Assembly: GCF_949296715.1 (NCBI RefSeq)
Contig: NZ_CASFQD010000053.1
Span: 1-63,722 of the forward strand
Origin: an uncultured Alistipes sp.
Lineage (GTDB): Bacteria; Bacteroidota; Bacteroidia; Bacteroidales; Rikenellaceae
DNA length: 63,722 nt
Direction: 5' to 3'
Position numbers and translations under genes: made by a program. Shown here in pieces: positions 57,138 to 63,722 of the stretch. The notes under the pieces were generated by a model. That model saw only the letters and a program-made list of their open reading frames with translations, made no database searches and was not told the origin of the DNA. The stretch's first letter is position 1; the number at the start of each line of letters is the position of its first letter.

Positions 57138-57971
57138 TTATTCCTGTTCAATGAACTTGCGGCCGTCGAGCCCGGCGACGAGCCGGTCGAACATCTCCCG
57201 GCCGCGGGCGGCGTCGAGCCGCGTCCAGCGGGCCACGATATTGATCCGCACCAGGTAGGAGAGGATCGCGGCGATGTCGAAATAGTCGAACGTCGCCAGC
57301 TCCTGGGCCTCGTTCCAGCGGATCAGGTCGATCTTGTGCTCCTTCTCGACGAGGTTCGCCTCGTCGTTCACCGCGGCGATCACCGCATCGACACAGGGCA
57401 GTTCGCCCCGCAGGCCGAAATCGGCGGCCGAACTGCGCTGCAGCTGCTCGACGACATCGCCCCCGCCGACGGTCACCTCCTCGACCGGCCGGCCGGCGGC
57501 ACGCGCCGTGACGGCGGCCGCGACGTTGCGCAGCGTGCGGTCGAAGGCCGACCACTCGCGCAGGAAACGGCATCCTTCCCGCTCGCAGGCGGCGTAGTAG
57601 GCGCCGAAGAGCGCCTTCTCGAAGCGTTGCGCCGTGCCGATCTCCGCGGCCTCCTCGCCTTCGGGATCAGCATAGGCGCGCAGGACCTCCCGCACGGCGG
57701 CGGGCAGGCGGTGCGGCGAGCGGAGCTCCTCGGCCAGTTCGTCGGGCGTGAGGTTGCCCAGCCCTTCGCGGGCCGTGCGTCCGGCACGCAGCGCTGCGAG
57801 GTTCTCGCAGTCGTAATAGGTGTAGAGCAGCCGCACCTGACGGGCGTCGGCCCGGCTCACGCCCTCGAGAATCTCGGAGACGATGGCCCGGGCGTCGAAC
57901 CCTTTGGCATCGGCCTCGAGCGTATACTCCCGAAGCCCGGCCACCAGGCTGTAATAGTTGCTACCGAACAT
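57138..57971 (-). CDS. DUF2764 protein of the V-type ATPase operon
   Basis: 277 residues, mostly helical and acidic, with no signal peptide and no membrane helix. The N-terminus GSNYYSLVAGLREY and the C-terminal EKEHKIDLIRWNEAQELATFDYFDIAAILSYLVRINIVARW are typical. DUF2764 proteins occur in bacterial V-ATPase operons between E and A, and this is probably the counterpart of subunit C, which links rotor shaft to K ring. It lies 5 bp after subunit E. The link to C is from family context, not shown here. Confidence 0.82.
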   Translation of the reverse strand: MFGSNYYSLVAGLREYTLEADAKGFDARAIVSEILEGVSRADARQVRLLYTYYDCENLAALRAGRTAREGLGNLTPDELAEELRSPHRLPAAVREVLRAYADPEGEEAAEIGTAQRFEKALFGAYYAACEREGCRFLREWSAFDRTLRNVAAAVTARAAGRPVEEVTVGGGDVVEQLQRSSAADFGLRGELPCVDAVIAAVNDEANLVEKEHKIDLIRWNEAQELATFDYFDIAAILSYLVRINIVARWTRLDAARGREMFDRLVAGLDGRKFIEQE

Positions 57972-57976
57972 GTCCG

Positions 57977-58591
57977 TTACGCCTTAAAGAGCATTTCGGA
58001 AACCTTCTCGCGCAGGTATTCGCCCAGCAGCGCCTCGATGTCGGCATCGGCGAACGAGATGTAGTAACCGCCGTCCTTGGCACCCACGCGGAATCCGCTC
58101 TTCACATCCTTCGAGTAACCCACCTCGATGCCTGCGGCGAGCAGTTCGCCGGCGCACTTCGCGAAGGCAGCATCGAGCTTCTTGCGCTCGGTCTCGGGCA
58201 GCAGGACCTTGAGCTCGACCTTGCCCGAATCGGCACCGTTCCAGTTGCGGGCCACGGCCACGAGCATCTCCTTGATGAAGGCGGGGTCCACGACGGCATC
58301 CTTGACGCCCTGCGCCGTTGCCTTGGCAACGACCAGCGAGGCGATCTCCGTCTTGATTCGGGCCACGGCCTGCTTGCCGGCCAGCGCGATTTCGGTCATG
58401 GTGTTCTTCTCGACATCCTCGGCCTTCACCTGTGCCTTGCGGACGATCTCGTCGGCCTCGGCGCGGGCTCCGGCAAGAATCTTCTCCGCCTCGGTGCGGG
58501 CCTCCGCCACCAGACGGTCGGCCTCGGCGCGGCCTTTCTCCAGCCCCTCGTCGTAGAGCTTCTGGGTCAACTGTTGAAGTTTGTTTTCCAT
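57977..58591 (-). CDS. ntpE: V-type ATPase subunit E (peripheral stalk)
   Basis: 204 residues. A long charged helix (about 5-75, LQQLTQKLYDEGLEKGRAEAD... with heptads) precedes a globular C-terminal domain (about 90-200). It forms the peripheral stalk. It is the first gene of the operon; a second stalk subunit (G/H), F and C are not seen in the operon. A -7 element lies at 58634-58641. Confidence 0.9.
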   Translation of the reverse strand: MENKLQQLTQKLYDEGLEKGRAEADRLVAEARTEAEKILAGARAEADEIVRKAQVKAEDVEKNTMTEIALAGKQAVARIKTEIASLVVAKATAQGVKDAVVDPAFIKEMLVAVARNWNGADSGKVELKVLLPETERKKLDAAFAKCAGELLAAGIEVGYSKDVKSGFRVGAKDGGYYISFADADIEALLGEYLREKVSEMLFKA

Positions 58592-58633
58592 AGCGTTATG
58601 ATGGTTTTAATTATTGTTTCGCTTTTGGGCACA

Positions 58634-58641
58634 CAAATATA
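58634..58641 (-). promoter_or_regulatory. Proximal -7 element of the V-ATPase operon
   Basis: TATATTTG on the minus strand, a perfect TAnnTTTG, 42 bp before the E start codon. No good -33 partner. Confidence 0.45.
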
Positions 58642-58727
58642 TAAAAGATTCTCCAAGAATCGGGAAAGAGACTGACAAATTATTCCCTTTTGGCGAATTT
58701 CGCGCGCAAATGAAGCCTGCGGACATG

Positions 58728-58826
58728 AAACGGACGGCCCGAAGCCGTCCGTTTCCCCCAAAAAACCGTGTCTAACCCCGGAGAGATGCTCTCCGGGATG
58801 TCGTCGATGTGATCTTCTCACATGCA
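58728..58826 (-). ncRNA. Structured RNA upstream of the V-ATPase operon: long leader or small RNA
   Basis: On the minus strand, three perfect hairpins follow each other: ATGTGA/TCACAT (58823-58807), CCCGGAGAG/CTCTCCGGG (58797-58777) and AAACGGACGGC/GCCGTCCGTTT (58754-58728), the last with a TTCGG loop. A T6 run (58765-58760) lies between the second and third. A perfect -7 element (58833-58840) would start the RNA just before the first stem. It does not match an RNA family I know. Confidence 0.45.
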
Positions 58827-58832
58827 CACGCG

Positions 58833-58840
58833 CAAATATA
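58833..58840 (-). promoter_or_regulatory. Distal -7 element, before the three-hairpin RNA
   Basis: TATATTTG on the minus strand, perfect TAnnTTTG; the same 8 bases as at the proximal site. It lies 242 bp before the E start codon. Confidence 0.4.
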
Positions 58841-59050
58841 TAAAAAATTGGCCGCACGATGCACCAACACAGTAAATTTTTTTACTATTGTTACATTTCG
58901 GACTACGCTTCCCGCCAAAGAGGACAAAAAGGCCCCGGTTTCGCCCCTGCAGAGCCGTCATCCGCCCATTTGCGGGCCATCGGGGGCTGCGGAGCGGGAA
59001 GATGCGCAAGTAAACTATTTTATTATATATATCATTCAAAATAATTTTAT

Positions 59051-59058
59051 TAAATTTG
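59051..59058 (+). promoter_or_regulatory. -7 element of the frameshifted lipoprotein gene
   Basis: TAAATTTG, a perfect TAnnTTTG, 43 bp before the ATG at 59102. The upstream sequence (58900-59050) is AT-rich near the element and has no clear -33. It contains nothing else I recognise. Confidence 0.45.
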
Positions 59059-59101
59059 CGAAACCGAAACATTAAACATTTTAACCAACCTCTATCCCGA
59101 C

Positions 59102-59421
59102 ATGAAGATGTTGAAACTTCTCGCCGCGTGCCTGCTGCTCGGCACTGCGGGCTGCCGCACCGACGACGCGGCTGCACGTGGGCCGGCATGGTCTCGACCT
59201 ACTACGCCCCGCGCTGGGAGCTCTTCATCGAACGCGTCACCGAAGCGGCCCGTGCCGGACGCCCCTTCGACCAAAAGGCCTTCGACCGCGAAATCCGCGA
59301 CTTCGAGTGCCGCTGGGCCGACGCCTCCCATCCGCTGGCGCTGCCCGAGACGGGCGACGCCCTGGCAACGGCGCGTGAGCTGGCCGTCAAGTACCGGCCG
59401 CTCATCGAGGCGCTGCCCTGA
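59102..59421 (+). pseudogene. Small lipoprotein gene broken by a frameshift
   Basis: Frame 1 starts MKMLKLLAACLLLGTAGCRT, a complete lipoprotein signal with Cys18. It soon turns into non-protein-like sequence. The +2 frame then reads AGMVSTYYAPRWELFIERVTE and continues to a normal end ...VKYRPLIEALP at 59421. The switch lies near 59169-59180 (GCACGTGGGCC). The intact protein would be about 106 residues, its mature part helical and acidic, of unknown function. It could be a real mutation or a sequencing error. No slippery heptamer is present, so programmed shifting is unlikely. Confidence 0.6.
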
Positions 59422-59443
59422 CGCGGCACACCTTAAATATATA

Positions 59444-59492
59444 AGGCAACCCCCCCGGCGCTCCGTCTGGAGCACCGGGGGGGGGATTGCCT
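59444..59492. terminator. Very long GC-rich stem between the lipoprotein and ROK genes
   Basis: AGGCAA, C7, GG and GCTCC on the left pair with GGAGC, CC, G-run and TTGCCT on the right around GTCT. It is symmetric and lies between two converging genes (59421 and 59528), so it probably stops both. It has no T-run. Confidence 0.55.
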
Positions 59493-59527
59493 GTCGGGCG
59501 GCCGCACGCAGAGCCTGGACCGCCGGG

Positions 59528-60733
59528 TCAAAGCAGCCCGAGCGACTTGCTGCGCGCCAGCAGGCAGGCGCCCATCACGCCAGCCCGCTCGCCGAGGGCC
59601 GAGAGCTTGATCTGCGTATCCTTGTTGACGAGCATGAGCGAATATTTGTTCACGGCGTTGCGCACCGGAAGCATCAGGTACTCCTTCGCCACGGAGAGCG
59701 TGCCGCCGATGACGATCATCTCGGGGTTGAACATGTTGATGAGCCCCGCGATGGCCTTGCCCAGCGTGTGCCCCACCGCATCGAGCACCTCGATGGCCAG
59801 TACGTCCTCCTTGAGCAGGGCGTCGAGGATGTCGTTGAGCGTGATCTCCTCCCCCTTCTTGAACTTCGCCGAGAGCATCGACACGCGGCCCTGGCGGAGC
59901 TTCTCGAGGAAGATGCGGTGCATGGCCGAGCCCGATGCGCCCGTCTCGAGGCAGCCGCGCTTGCCGCAGCGGCAGATGATCTCGTTGTCGAGCAGCGGGA
60001 AGTGGCCGAACTCGCCCGAGAAGCCCGACTTGCCGTAGAAGATCTTGCCGTCGATGATCATGCCCAGACCCAGGCCCCAGCTGGCATTGATGTAGAGCAT
60101 CGTCTGCTCGTTGTGGGCGTCGCCGTACATGTACTCGCCGTAGGTCGCCGCGCGCGTGTCGTTCTCGATGTAGACCGTCGTGCCGAGCCGCTCCTCGAGC
60201 AGCATCGTGAGCGGCTGCTCCTCGACGAAAAAGTAGCTGTAGCTGTACCCCGTCTGCGAGTTCACCCGCCCCGAGATGTTCACCCCGATGGCCAGCACCT
60301 TTTCGCGGGCGATCTTGTGCGAGCCGACGAAATTGAGGATCGCCTCGCACAGGGCGTCCAGCGAGCGGGGATCGTTGTCCATGCAGAATGTCACGGTCGT
60401 CTCGTCGATGAGCTGCCCCTTGAAGTTGATCGCCGCCATCACGGCCGAATCCTTGCGGATATCCACGCCGATGAAGTAGCCGGCATAGGGGTTCAACCCG
60501 TAGATATTGGGGCGCCGGCCGCCCGCCGTGCCCTGCTCGCCGAAATTGTGTACGAAACCTTCGTCGATCAGTTCGCCGATCAGTTTGGTCACCGTCGGCA
60601 CACTCAGATTCACGGCCTTGCTCAGATCCGTGATGCTCGAATCGCCGCACAGGATATACTGACAGATGATCTGCTGCTTGAGAATCGCATTCTTGTTGCC
60701 CTCCGTGGCCAGTTTGAGAAACGAATTGGTCAT
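59528..60733 (-). CDS. ROK-family transcriptional regulator (NagC/XylR/Mlc-like)
   Basis: 401 residues from the ATG at 60733. A winged helix-turn-helix (about 18-65, SITDLSKAVNLSVPTVTKLIGELIDEGFV) precedes the ROK domain. It has IENDTRAA (Asn191-Asp192), GEFGH with His244, and the zinc motif CRCGKRGCLE (254-263). ROK regulators bind a sugar or sugar phosphate and release DNA. The upstream in-frame extension to 60925 reads through promoter sequence and is rejected. A dyad at 60970-60994 in front of the divergent gene is a likely operator. The ligand could be GlcNAc or a related sugar, but that is inference. Confidence 0.9.
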   Translation of the reverse strand: MTNSFLKLATEGNKNAILKQQIICQYILCGDSSITDLSKAVNLSVPTVTKLIGELIDEGFVHNFGEQGTAGGRRPNIYGLNPYAGYFIGVDIRKDSAVMAAINFKGQLIDETTVTFCMDNDPRSLDALCEAILNFVGSHKIAREKVLAIGVNISGRVNSQTGYSYSYFFVEEQPLTMLLEERLGTTVYIENDTRAATYGEYMYGDAHNEQTMLYINASWGLGLGMIIDGKIFYGKSGFSGEFGHFPLLDNEIICRCGKRGCLETGASGSAMHRIFLEKLRQGRVSMLSAKFKKGEEITLNDILDALLKEDVLAIEVLDAVGHTLGKAIAGLINMFNPEMIVIGGTLSVAKEYLMLPVRNAVNKYSLMLVNKDTQIKLSALGERAGVMGACLLARSKSLGLL

Positions 60734-60969
60734 GATCGAATTTTTATCAAAGCATATATGATACGTAAAGTTAAAAATAAATCGTGATCCTCGCAAAAAA
60801 ACAAATAAAATAAGACAATATCGACCCAATAATGAAAATTCTTTTTTTGAAACACCTTTTCCGGACGATCCTTTATGATGGCAATCGCCCCTCCTACCCC
60901 ATAAAATGAGCCTGTTTTTCGCCAAAAGGACAACATTTTTGCTTCAAAACGTCATCTAAATAAATTTTA

Positions 60970-60994
60970 TTATTATGAATCTTTGTCATAATAA
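60970..60994. promoter_or_regulatory. Operator dyad, probably for the ROK regulator
   Basis: TTATTATGA (60970-60978) and TCATAATAA (60986-60994) form a perfect 9-bp inverted repeat around a 7-bp spacer that holds the -33 TTTG (60982-60985). A bound dimer would cover the -33 element. The regulator gene lies 237 bp away on the other strand. Confidence 0.6.
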
Positions 60995-61012
60995 TTTTTA
61001 TTACTACATTTG
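60982..61012 (+). promoter_or_regulatory. Consensus promoter of the hybrid gene at 61070
   Basis: TTTG, 19 bp, TACATTTG: the best full match to the Bacteroidetes consensus in the window. It lies 57 bp before the ATG. Confidence 0.75.
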
Positions 61013-61069
61013 CTTATCAAAAGTATTCTATTTTATACAAACAGGAGTTAAATCAAATAATATTACACC

Positions 61070-61408
61070 ATGCAGATCAAGGGAACCTTTCTGGACGAGA
61101 TCAGCCACGACATTCCACACCGGAACTGGGGTAAAAAGGAGTGGGACGCCGACTTCGGATACATGCGCCGGGCCGGCATCGAGCACGTCATCCTCATCCG
61201 GTGCGGCTACCGGCCCGACATCGTCGTCATCAAGCCCGGGTCCAACGACTTCAGCACGGCCATCCTGCCGGGCGTCACCAACTGGGACAGCGACATGGGC
61301 GCAAACTACCACCCCAACCACCACGGGCACCGCAAGCTGGCCATGTCGGTGATTCCCTACATCGCGACGATCACCGGATGGGAATTACCCGACAAGACAG
61401 TGGAATAA
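61070..61408 (+). CDS. Hybrid ORF: DUF4434 N-terminus fused to an SGNH/CE2-like esterase C-terminus
   Basis: 112 residues. Residues 1 to about 48 (IKGTFLDEISHDIPHRNWG, EWDADFGYMRRAGIEHVILIRCGYR) are the start of a DUF4434 protein, a TIM-barrel glycosidase-like family. Residues from about 49 (PDIVVIKPGSNDFST) to the end (ANYHPNHHGHRKLAMSVIPYIATITGWELPDKT) are the end of an SGNH esterase of the CE2 type, with the Asn block and the His block but no Ser block. The join lies near 61212-61216. An internal deletion between two neighbouring genes explains it. Neither half has a full active site, so the product is probably inactive, yet promoter and operator are intact. Confidence 0.75.
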   Translation: MQIKGTFLDEISHDIPHRNWGKKEWDADFGYMRRAGIEHVILIRCGYRPDIVVIKPGSNDFSTAILPGVTNWDSDMGANYHPNHHGHRKLAMSVIPYIATITGWELPDKTVE

Positions 61409-61424
61409 TCTCGGGGATTTTGCG

Positions 61425-61432
61425 TATCTTTG
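61425..61432 (+). promoter_or_regulatory. -7 element upstream of the MFS transporter
   Basis: TATCTTTG, a perfect TAnnTTTG, 39 bp before the ATG at 61472. No clear -33 partner. Co-transcription with the hybrid gene is also possible. Confidence 0.4.
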
Positions 61433-61471
61433 CGTGATCCAAATTCACGCAACCTGCTTACAGAACCCGAA

Positions 61472-62803
61472 ATGAACAACACGAAAACCGAACCGGCCGT
61501 GCGCCGCTCGCCGCTGACATGGGTCCCGACCGTCTACTTCGCCATGGGACTGCCGTTCATCATCGTCAACATGGTCTCGACGCTGATGTTCCGCGGCCTG
61601 GGCATCGACGACGCGCGCATCGCCCTGTGGACCTCGCTCATCATCCTCCCGTGGTCGCTCAAACCCATCTGGAGCCCCCTGATGGAGATGTTCCGCACCA
61701 AGAAATTCTGGGTCGTCACGACGCAGCTCGTCTCCGGACTGGCGCTGGCCATGGTGGCGCTGTCGCTCTCGCTGCCCAACTTCTTCCCCTACGCCATCGC
61801 GCTGATGGCCGTCGTCGCCTTCAGCGGCTCGACGCACGACATCGCCACCGACGGCGTCTACATCACCGAGCTGACCAAGACGCAGCAGGCCCAGTTCATC
61901 GGCTGGCAGGGCGCCTTCTACAACATCGCCAAGGTCTTCGCCATGGGCGGCCTGGTCTACGTGGCCGGCGTGCTGAAGGAGCGCGTGGGCGTCGTCGAGG
62001 CCTGGATGATCGTCATGGCGCTGTGCGGCGCGCTGCTCTTCCTGCTGGGGCTCTACCACATCCGCATGCTCCCCTCGGGCGGCGCCGCCACGACCCACGC
62101 CGGAAGCGTCGGCGAGGCCATGCGCGAGACGGCCGAGGTCTTCCGCAGCTTCTTCGTCAAGAAGCACATCTGGATCTACATCGCCTTCATCGTCTTCTAC
62201 CGCTTCGCCGAGGGCCTCGTCATCAAGATCGTGCCGCTGTTCCTCAACGCCCCGGTCGCCGACCAGGGCCTGGGGCTCACCGAGCAGCAGATCGGCCTCT
62301 ACTACGGCACGTTCGGCGTCATCGCCTTCGTCGTGGGCTCGATCCTCGGCGGCTACTTCATCGCCTGGATCAAGCTGCGCCGCGCGCTGCTGCCGCTGAT
62401 CTTCATCTTCAACATCCCGTTCGTCGTCTACGCCCTGCTGGCGTGGTTCCAACCCGCATCGAGCGTGCTGATCTGCGGCGGCATCGTCTTCGAATACTTC
62501 AGCTACGGATTCGGATTCGTCGGTCTGACGCTCTTCATCATGCAGCAGGTGGCGCCCGGACGCCACAAGATGGCCCATTACGCCTTCGGATCGTCGCTGG
62601 CCAACCTCAGCGTGATGCTTCCGGGCATGGCGAGCGGCTGGCTGTGCGAGCGCGTCGGCGGCTACCACTACTTCTTCCTCTGGTCGCTGCTGGCCACGCT
62701 GCCGATCTTCCTGATCGCCTCGCGCATTCCCTTCTCCTATCCCGACACGGAGGAACCCGCCGCAGACGAGAAGGCCGTCGACAAGGAACTCCTGAACGAA
62801 TAA
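61472..62803 (+). CDS. AmpG-like MFS transporter
   Basis: 443 residues with about twelve membrane helices. The N-terminal motif WVPTVYFAMGLPFIIVNMVST and the loop LPWSLKPIWSPLMEMF are AmpG-type; helix-4/5 FSGSTHDIATDGVYITE is also typical. AmpG carries anhydro-muropeptides or GlcNAc-containing sugars inward. The relatives in Bacteroidetes often sit beside GlcNAc genes, so a sugar role is plausible but unproven. The ATG at 61472 was chosen over one at 61430 that lies on top of the promoter element. The next gene starts 11 bp after its stop. Confidence 0.88.
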   Translation: MNNTKTEPAVRRSPLTWVPTVYFAMGLPFIIVNMVSTLMFRGLGIDDARIALWTSLIILPWSLKPIWSPLMEMFRTKKFWVVTTQLVSGLALAMVALSLSLPNFFPYAIALMAVVAFSGSTHDIATDGVYITELTKTQQAQFIGWQGAFYNIAKVFAMGGLVYVAGVLKERVGVVEAWMIVMALCGALLFLLGLYHIRMLPSGGAATTHAGSVGEAMRETAEVFRSFFVKKHIWIYIAFIVFYRFAEGLVIKIVPLFLNAPVADQGLGLTEQQIGLYYGTFGVIAFVVGSILGGYFIAWIKLRRALLPLIFIFNIPFVVYALLAWFQPASSVLICGGIVFEYFSYGFGFVGLTLFIMQQVAPGRHKMAHYAFGSSLANLSVMLPGMASGWLCERVGGYHYFFLWSLLATLPIFLIASRIPFSYPDTEEPAADEKAVDKELLNE

Positions 62804-62814
62804 ACACCCCAACC

Positions 62815-63531
62815 ATGAACACCTCACTGAAAGGAAAACTCTGCACGCTGGCCGCTGCGCTCTGCATCGCGGCGACAGCCGCCGCACAGGCCCCGGCCGA
62901 CTGGGCCAACTTCGCCCGCTTCGGGCAGGAGAACGCCACACAGACGACCGCACCGCGGGCCGTGCTGATGGGCAACTCGATCACCGAAGGGTGGATCGGC
63001 AAACACCCCGACTTCTTCGCCCGCAACGGCTACGTGAGCCGCGCCATCAGCGGCCAGACCACCTCGCAGATGCTCGTGCGCTTCCGCGCCGACGTCATCG
63101 AACTGCACCCGAAGATCGTGGTGATCTGCGGCGGCACGAACGACCTGGCCCAAAACACGGGCTACATCTCGCCGGAGCACATTCTGGACAACATCCAGTC
63201 GATGGTCGACCTGGCGCGCGCCAACGGCATCCGGCCGATCCTCTGCTCGATCCACCCCACGGGCGACTACCCGTGGCGCCCGGGGATCGAACCGGCACAG
63301 AAGATCATCCGACTCAACGCCGCAATCCGCGCCTACGCCGAGCAGGAGGGCATCCCCTATGTCGATTACCACACCCCGATGGCAGCCAAGGACGGCTCGA
63401 TGATCGCCGCCTACACCTACGACGGCGTGCACCCGAACGAGGCGGGCTACGAGGTCATGGAACGGATACTGCCGCCCGTGGTCGACCGGCTCGAGGCGGA
63501 GATTGACCGCGCCGCAGCCCGGACAGAATAA
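62815..63531 (+). CDS. SGNH/GDSL-family hydrolase, exported
   Basis: 238 residues with a signal peptide (about 1-24, TAAAQ). All four SGNH blocks are present: MGNSITEGW with Ser55, AISGQTTSQM, GGTNDLAQ and YDGVHPNEAGY with the Asp-His pair. This is the acetyl-glycerophospho or sialate/acetyl esterase type common in Bacteroidetes. It probably removes acyl groups from glycans in the periplasm. It lies 11 bp after the MFS gene, as one operon. A small GGCG-TGTA-CGCC hairpin lies at 63551-63562. Confidence 0.88.
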   Translation: MNTSLKGKLCTLAAALCIAATAAAQAPADWANFARFGQENATQTTAPRAVLMGNSITEGWIGKHPDFFARNGYVSRAISGQTTSQMLVRFRADVIELHPKIVVICGGTNDLAQNTGYISPEHILDNIQSMVDLARANGIRPILCSIHPTGDYPWRPGIEPAQKIIRLNAAIRAYAEQEGIPYVDYHTPMAAKDGSMIAAYTYDGVHPNEAGYEVMERILPPVVDRLEAEIDRAAARTE

Positions 63532-63582
63532 CAGGAGAAACGACCCGGCAGGCGTGTACGCCGATTATACCAAACGAAATGA

Positions 63583-63608
63583 AAGGTAATGATGCCAAAA
63601 TTGGTTGG
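63583..63608. repeat. IS terminal inverted repeat, copy 2
   Basis: Begins AAGGTAATGATGCC; identical over 26 bp to the reverse complement of 117-142. Confidence 0.7.
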
Positions 63609-63652
63609 AGATATAAAATGTAACCGACCTAATATTTGGCAGTTAGGAGGAT

Positions 63653-63696
63653 AAAACAGAGATTAGTAGAAACCGGTTTCTACTAATCTCTGTTTT
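63653..63696. repeat. Perfect 44-bp palindrome before the IS gene start
   Basis: The arms are 63653-63674 and 63675-63696, with no loop bases between them. It ends 1 bp before the ATG at 63698. A stem here would block translation or transcription reading in from outside the IS, as known for other IS elements. Confidence 0.75.
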
Positions 63697-63697
63697 T

Positions 63698-63722
63698 ATG
63701 TCAAAAAAACGAAAAAAACGAT
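63698..63722 (+). CDS. N-terminus of a probable transposase (3' end outside window)
   Basis: ATG followed by codons for MSKKRKKR; basic like many transposase starts. It runs off the window. Together with the tail at 2-76 it gives both ends of what is probably one IS gene. Confidence 0.4.

Larger units (their letters stand above)
63583..63722 (+). mobile_element. Left end of an insertion sequence (partial)
   Basis: AT-rich sequence starting with the same 26-bp terminal repeat as the left window end, then a perfect 44-bp palindrome and the start of a coding frame. Direction of the two partial genes shows that both IS copies point the same way. About 140 bp are visible at each end. Confidence 0.65.

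Noticed and set aside
58900..59050. tRNA or other RNA gene before the small lipoprotein
   Set aside because: No cloverleaf or CCA end could be folded; the sequence is AT-rich promoter DNA.
59169..59180. Programmed ribosomal frameshift in the small lipoprotein
   Set aside because: There is no slippery heptamer or downstream pseudoknot. A mutation or sequencing error is simpler.
61519..62953. Minus-strand 502-residue frame opposite the MFS gene
   Set aside because: Rich in Arg, Asp, Gly and Gln in a pattern mirroring GC-rich codons of the plus-strand gene; no domain.
61519..63531. 670-residue plus-strand frame ending in the SGNH hydrolase
   Set aside because: The first two thirds are an alternative frame of the MFS gene. 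The true start, with a signal peptide, is at 62815.

Overview
The window is about 63.7 kb of GC-rich DNA from a Bacteroidales bacterium, most likely Alistipes or a close Rikenellaceae relative. The evidence is a SusC/SusD pair, many lipoprotein-type glycosidases, a short 286-residue housekeeping sigma factor, a bacterial V-type ATPase operon with a DUF2764 protein, and promoters of the Bacteroidetes type (-33 TTTG or TTGC, -7 TAnnTTTG). No rRNA, tRNA or CRISPR array was recognised. About 140 bp at each end belong to the two ends of one insertion sequence (a shared 26-bp terminal repeat, a transposase C-terminus on the left and a transposase start on the right). The sequence therefore probably runs between two copies of a multi-copy IS, as a draft or metagenome contig would.

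Left third, mostly minus strand. A GH20-GH97-GH65 operon (5953-208) is divergent from a BlaI/BlaR1-type regulatory pair (6374-9547) whose sensor carries TonB-like C-terminal domains. Alkaline phosphatase and uracil-DNA glycosylase follow. A minus-strand housekeeping block holds metK (preceded by a probable SAM-II riboswitch), an HtrA/DegP protease, rpoD and a 27-residue membrane peptide. A polysaccharide utilisation locus (25507-15959) has a DUF6377 regulator, SusC, SusD, a DUF5005-like propeller lipoprotein and two small lipoproteins. A mannose-directed operon (35462-25699) has GH38, two GH92, GH130 and an SGNH hydrolase and suggests N-glycan or mannan trimming in the periplasm.

Middle. Transketolase (38286-36256) is followed by an unusual four-copy tandem array of a 98-bp unit. 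Each unit carries a copy of the last eleven tkt codons (stop included) fused to a 22-codon mini-ORF with a strong Shine-Dalgarno. Next come clpX, clpP and tig (minus strand), then a tightly overlapping plus-strand operon: glutaminyl cyclase lipoprotein, metH, metF, M20 amidohydrolase and rnr. metK, metH and metF together make up much of the methyl cycle, but they lie in separate transcription units.

Right third. A V-type ATPase operon (E, DUF2764, A, B, D, I, K; 58591-51097) encodes a K subunit with the full predicted Na+-ligand set. A three-hairpin RNA precedes it, either a long leader or a separate small RNA. Beyond it are a frameshifted lipoprotein gene, a ROK-family regulator, a divergent hybrid ORF that joins the start of a DUF4434 gene to the end of an SGNH esterase, an AmpG-like MFS transporter and an SGNH hydrolase. 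The most unusual items are the tkt-tail array, the hybrid ORF under an intact operator and promoter, the metK riboswitch and the structured RNA upstream of the V-ATPase operon.
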